Shown here: positions 6,408-7,781 of the stretch, piece by piece
How the letters are laid out: every line of letters begins with the position of its first letter
Numbering within the stretch: the first letter of the stretch is position 1
From: an uncultured Collinsella sp.
GTDB taxonomy: Bacteria; Actinomycetota; Coriobacteriia; Coriobacteriales; Coriobacteriaceae
DNA: 7,781 nt
Assembly: GCA_902493615.1 (NCBI GenBank)
Contig: CABUQK010000094.1
Span: 1 to 7,781, forward strand
Reading direction: 5' to 3'
The notes under the pieces: generated by a model
What the model was told of the DNA's origin: nothing
Seen by the model: only the letters and a program-made list of their open reading frames with translations
The model's database searches: none
Program-made: the position numbers and the translations under genes

Positions 6408-7084
6408 GATTCAACCTCCCTGCAGGCACTGGAACGGGGAACGGCGGCGATATGGCCAAATCCATCTACAAACATCAGGTCGATGCCGCAGGGGAATTCG
6501 TCCTTACGCGCAACGCGCGCACGCAATACATCACCGCGATCGCAGGAGAGGTGCGCAGCGCCGTCGACGCCGGGGCCGCTGAGCTCCCAGGCGCTCTTGG
6601 CGCACGCATGAGAGGCGGAACCTACACGCATGCCCTGCGCGTCTAGACCCAAAAGCACCGAGCATTCGACGATAGCCGTCGCACCCAGATGCGGCTGCTC
6701 AAGAGTCCCCGCCGTAAGCTCGGCAACCGCACTCGCTGCATCCTCGCCCCGGAACGCCTCCGGAACGATCACGCATGCAGCCGTACCCAGCGCCGCGGGC
6801 GTCACATGCGTCCGGCTCGCAATCTGCCGAGCGGCATGCTCGTAGCCCACCGTCGCCATACAAAAGGTCGTGCCGCTATCAAGCAGCATGTCGGCCAGCA
6901 TCAGCGTTGCGGGGAATACACCGCAGCGCTTGGCCTCTGCCTCATAGGCATCCGTGACAGACAGGCGGCAAACCTCGCCGGGACGCGCCATGCAGTCAAG
7001 AACCGTGCGAAACGTCCCTTGCAGCTCAAAGGCACGCTCGTCCAAAGAGGGATCGCGGTCGAAGACCTCATCCTGCTCGCTCAT
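6395..7084 (-). CDS. phnH: C-P lyase core complex subunit PhnH
   Basis: A 229-residue PhnH-family protein (E. coli 194). PhnH is a PLP-transferase-like fold without PLP that binds the PhnG2I2J2 core and is needed for making ribose phosphonate triphosphate. Recognisable stretches are AFELQGTFRTVLDCMARPGE (18-37), a central LADMLLDSGTTFC (63-75), TAGTLEQPHLGATAIVECS (124-142), WELSGPGVDG (166-175) and the C-terminal EFPCGIDLMFVDG...AAVPRS. The extra length over E. coli is spread through the middle and N-terminus; I see no extra domain. The ATG at 7084 overlaps the phnG stop as ATGA, with only a weak GGTGG-type ribosome site, so it is probably translated by re-initiation from phnG. Its 3' end overlaps phnI by 13 bases. 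Confidence 0.93.
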   Translation of the reverse strand: MSEQDEVFDRDPSLDERAFELQGTFRTVLDCMARPGEVCRLSVTDAYEAEAKRCGVFPATLMLADMLLDSGTTFCMATVGYEHAARQIASRTHVTPAALGTAACVIVPEAFRGEDAASAVAELTAGTLEQPHLGATAIVECSVLLGLDAQGMRVGSASHACAKSAWELSGPGVDGAAHLSCDRGDVLRARVARKDEFPCGIDLMFVDGFGHIAAVPRSSACREVESWDM

Positions 7085-7542
7085 TTGACCACCGCCTGAA
7101 CGCTCATGTCTTGACCGGACATCTCATCAAACTCAACGCGCGATACATAGGTTCGAGCGTCTTGCGCAACCGCGCGTTCCGACACCGCGGCCTGTGACTC
7201 CTCGATGCGACGCTCAAGCTCCGCCATACAGGCAGGCGCCGGCTCCATCGCATAGGCGGCATCGATCACCGCGAGCGCGCGAGCATGCGCGGCATCGGTT
7301 CCCATGAGCACGCCCAGGCCGTCCGCCTCGCCAATGCGCACGCGACTCTCGGTAACAAGCACCTCGCTTAGATAAAAGCGGCTGTTGCGAGCCGTCTCGC
7401 GCACCTGGCACATCACAAGGCCCTGGCGCGCCGGCACGATATCCTCGACAGGAGCGTTGGTTTCGACCAGGCTCGCCAGTTCGAGCGCAAGCGCAGGGCC
7501 GCTCTCAACCAGGACCTCGGTCCTCTCTCTTCTTGTTAGCAT
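7081..7542 (-). CDS. phnG: C-P lyase core complex subunit PhnG
   Basis: A 153-residue protein that matches the PhnG family in length (E. coli 150) and layout. PhnG is a core subunit that packs against PhnI and is required for coupling phosphonate to ATP-derived ribose. Visible family features are an N-terminal helical part (RERTEVLVESGP), the strand GLVMCQVRETARNSRFYLSE (41-60), LVTESRVRI (62-70), GLGVLMGTDAAHARALAVIDA (75-95) and the C-terminal SRVEFDEMSGQ (134-144). The ATG at 7542 has AAGGA (7556-7552) 9 bases upstream, overlapping the phnE stop codon; the gap to phnE is 12 bases. Confidence 0.93.
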   Translation of the reverse strand: MLTRRERTEVLVESGPALALELASLVETNAPVEDIVPARQGLVMCQVRETARNSRFYLSEVLVTESRVRIGEADGLGVLMGTDAAHARALAVIDAAYAMEPAPACMAELERRIEESQAAVSERAVAQDARTYVSRVEFDEMSGQDMSVQAVVK

Positions 7543-7554
7543 GTAAATCTTTCC

Positions 7555-7781
7555 TTAGTTATCCGAGTCGATGATGTAGCGACGGCGAAGGCGAACCGAA
7601 ATGAACTCGAGCGCAAACGACACGGCCAGGCACACATAGACGATCACGCCCACCTCGTGCAGGTTGTAGTAGTAGTTGCCCGCCTGGTACAGCTGAAAGC
7701 CGATACCGCCCGCGCCTGCAAAGGCGCCCACGGCCACCGCGTTGGCAAAATTGATCTCGAAGCGAATGAACGTCCACGAGA
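7555..7781 (-). CDS. phnE: Phosphonate ABC transporter permease PhnE, C-terminal part
   Basis: The last 74 residues of a membrane permease; the 5' part lies beyond the right edge. The visible frame begins SWTFIRFEINFANA and continues into AVGAFAGAGGIGFQL, the permease cytoplasmic coupling-loop region (EAA-type, with FExN and the G-AGGIG run). A final hydrophobic helix, VGVIVYVCLAVSFALEFISV, follows, then a positively charged tail RLRRRY before the stop, placing the C-terminus in the cytoplasm. This matches PhnE of phosphonate importers, where PhnE works with the ATPase PhnC and the periplasmic or lipid-anchored binding protein PhnD. Which of one or two PhnE paralogues this is cannot be told here. 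The GTG at 7737 is internal and not a start. Confidence 0.88.
   Translation of the reverse strand, partial: SWTFIRFEINFANAVAVGAFAGAGGIGFQLYQAGNYYYNLHEVGVIVYVCLAVSFALEFISVRLRRRYIIDSDN

Noticed and set aside
5247..6611. Long plus-strand open frame (454 codons) opposite phnI and the phnH end
   Set aside because: Same reason: it mirrors the codon pattern of phnI and phnH and shows no domain or good ribosome site.
1..7781. CRISPR array, insertion sequence, riboswitch or new defence system
   Set aside because: No spaced direct repeats, transposase or integrase motifs, or leader region long enough for a riboswitch were seen. Every substantial stretch is explained by the phn genes and the tRNA.

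Overview
The window holds most of a carbon-phosphorus (C-P) lyase operon for phosphonate use. All genes lie on the minus strand, so transcription runs from high to low coordinates: phnE (3' end only), phnG, phnH, phnI, phnJ, phnK, phnM, phnL, a PHP-family cyclic phosphodiesterase (phnPP type) and phnO. A tRNA-Leu(CAG) on the same strand is cut by the left edge. There is no stretch above about 100 bases without a gene.

How the genes work together: PhnE is the membrane part of a phosphonate ABC importer. PhnG, PhnH and PhnI, with the ATPases PhnK and PhnL, attach the phosphonate to ribose triphosphate. PhnM removes pyrophosphate to give the 5-phosphoribosyl 1-phosphonate. The radical-SAM enzyme PhnJ breaks the C-P bond, releasing the alkane (methane from methylphosphonate) and 5-phosphoribosyl 1,2-cyclic phosphate. 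The operon lacks phnP and phnN in this window and instead carries a phnPP-like gene. Its characterised relatives open the cyclic phosphate and remove the phosphate completely, giving ribose 5-phosphate and Pi. PhnO acetylates aminoalkylphosphonates before or during their breakdown.

The genes are packed very tightly. Five of the nine junctions overlap (1 to 17 nt), and the other four gaps are 9 to 12 nt. Shine-Dalgarno sequences often overlap the stop codon of the gene before. This suggests one transcript with translational coupling. The operon promoter and the rest of the importer must lie beyond the right edge.

Organism: the DNA is GC-rich, uses strong AGGAGG ribosome sites, and pairs C-P lyase with phnPP, which is known from Eggerthella lenta and Clostridioides difficile. 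A gut-type Coriobacteriia member (Collinsella/Eggerthella relatives) is my best guess, but this is inference and no marker in the window proves it.

Most notable: (1) PhnK carries a four-cysteine insertion (CxxC-x11-CxxC) before its Walker A motif that I do not find in E. coli PhnK as I recall it; (2) phnPP appears to replace phnP and phnN; (3) the order is K-M-L rather than K-L-M; (4) PhnM has a C-terminal tail of about 35 residues. I see no wholly new system: this is a variant of a known one.
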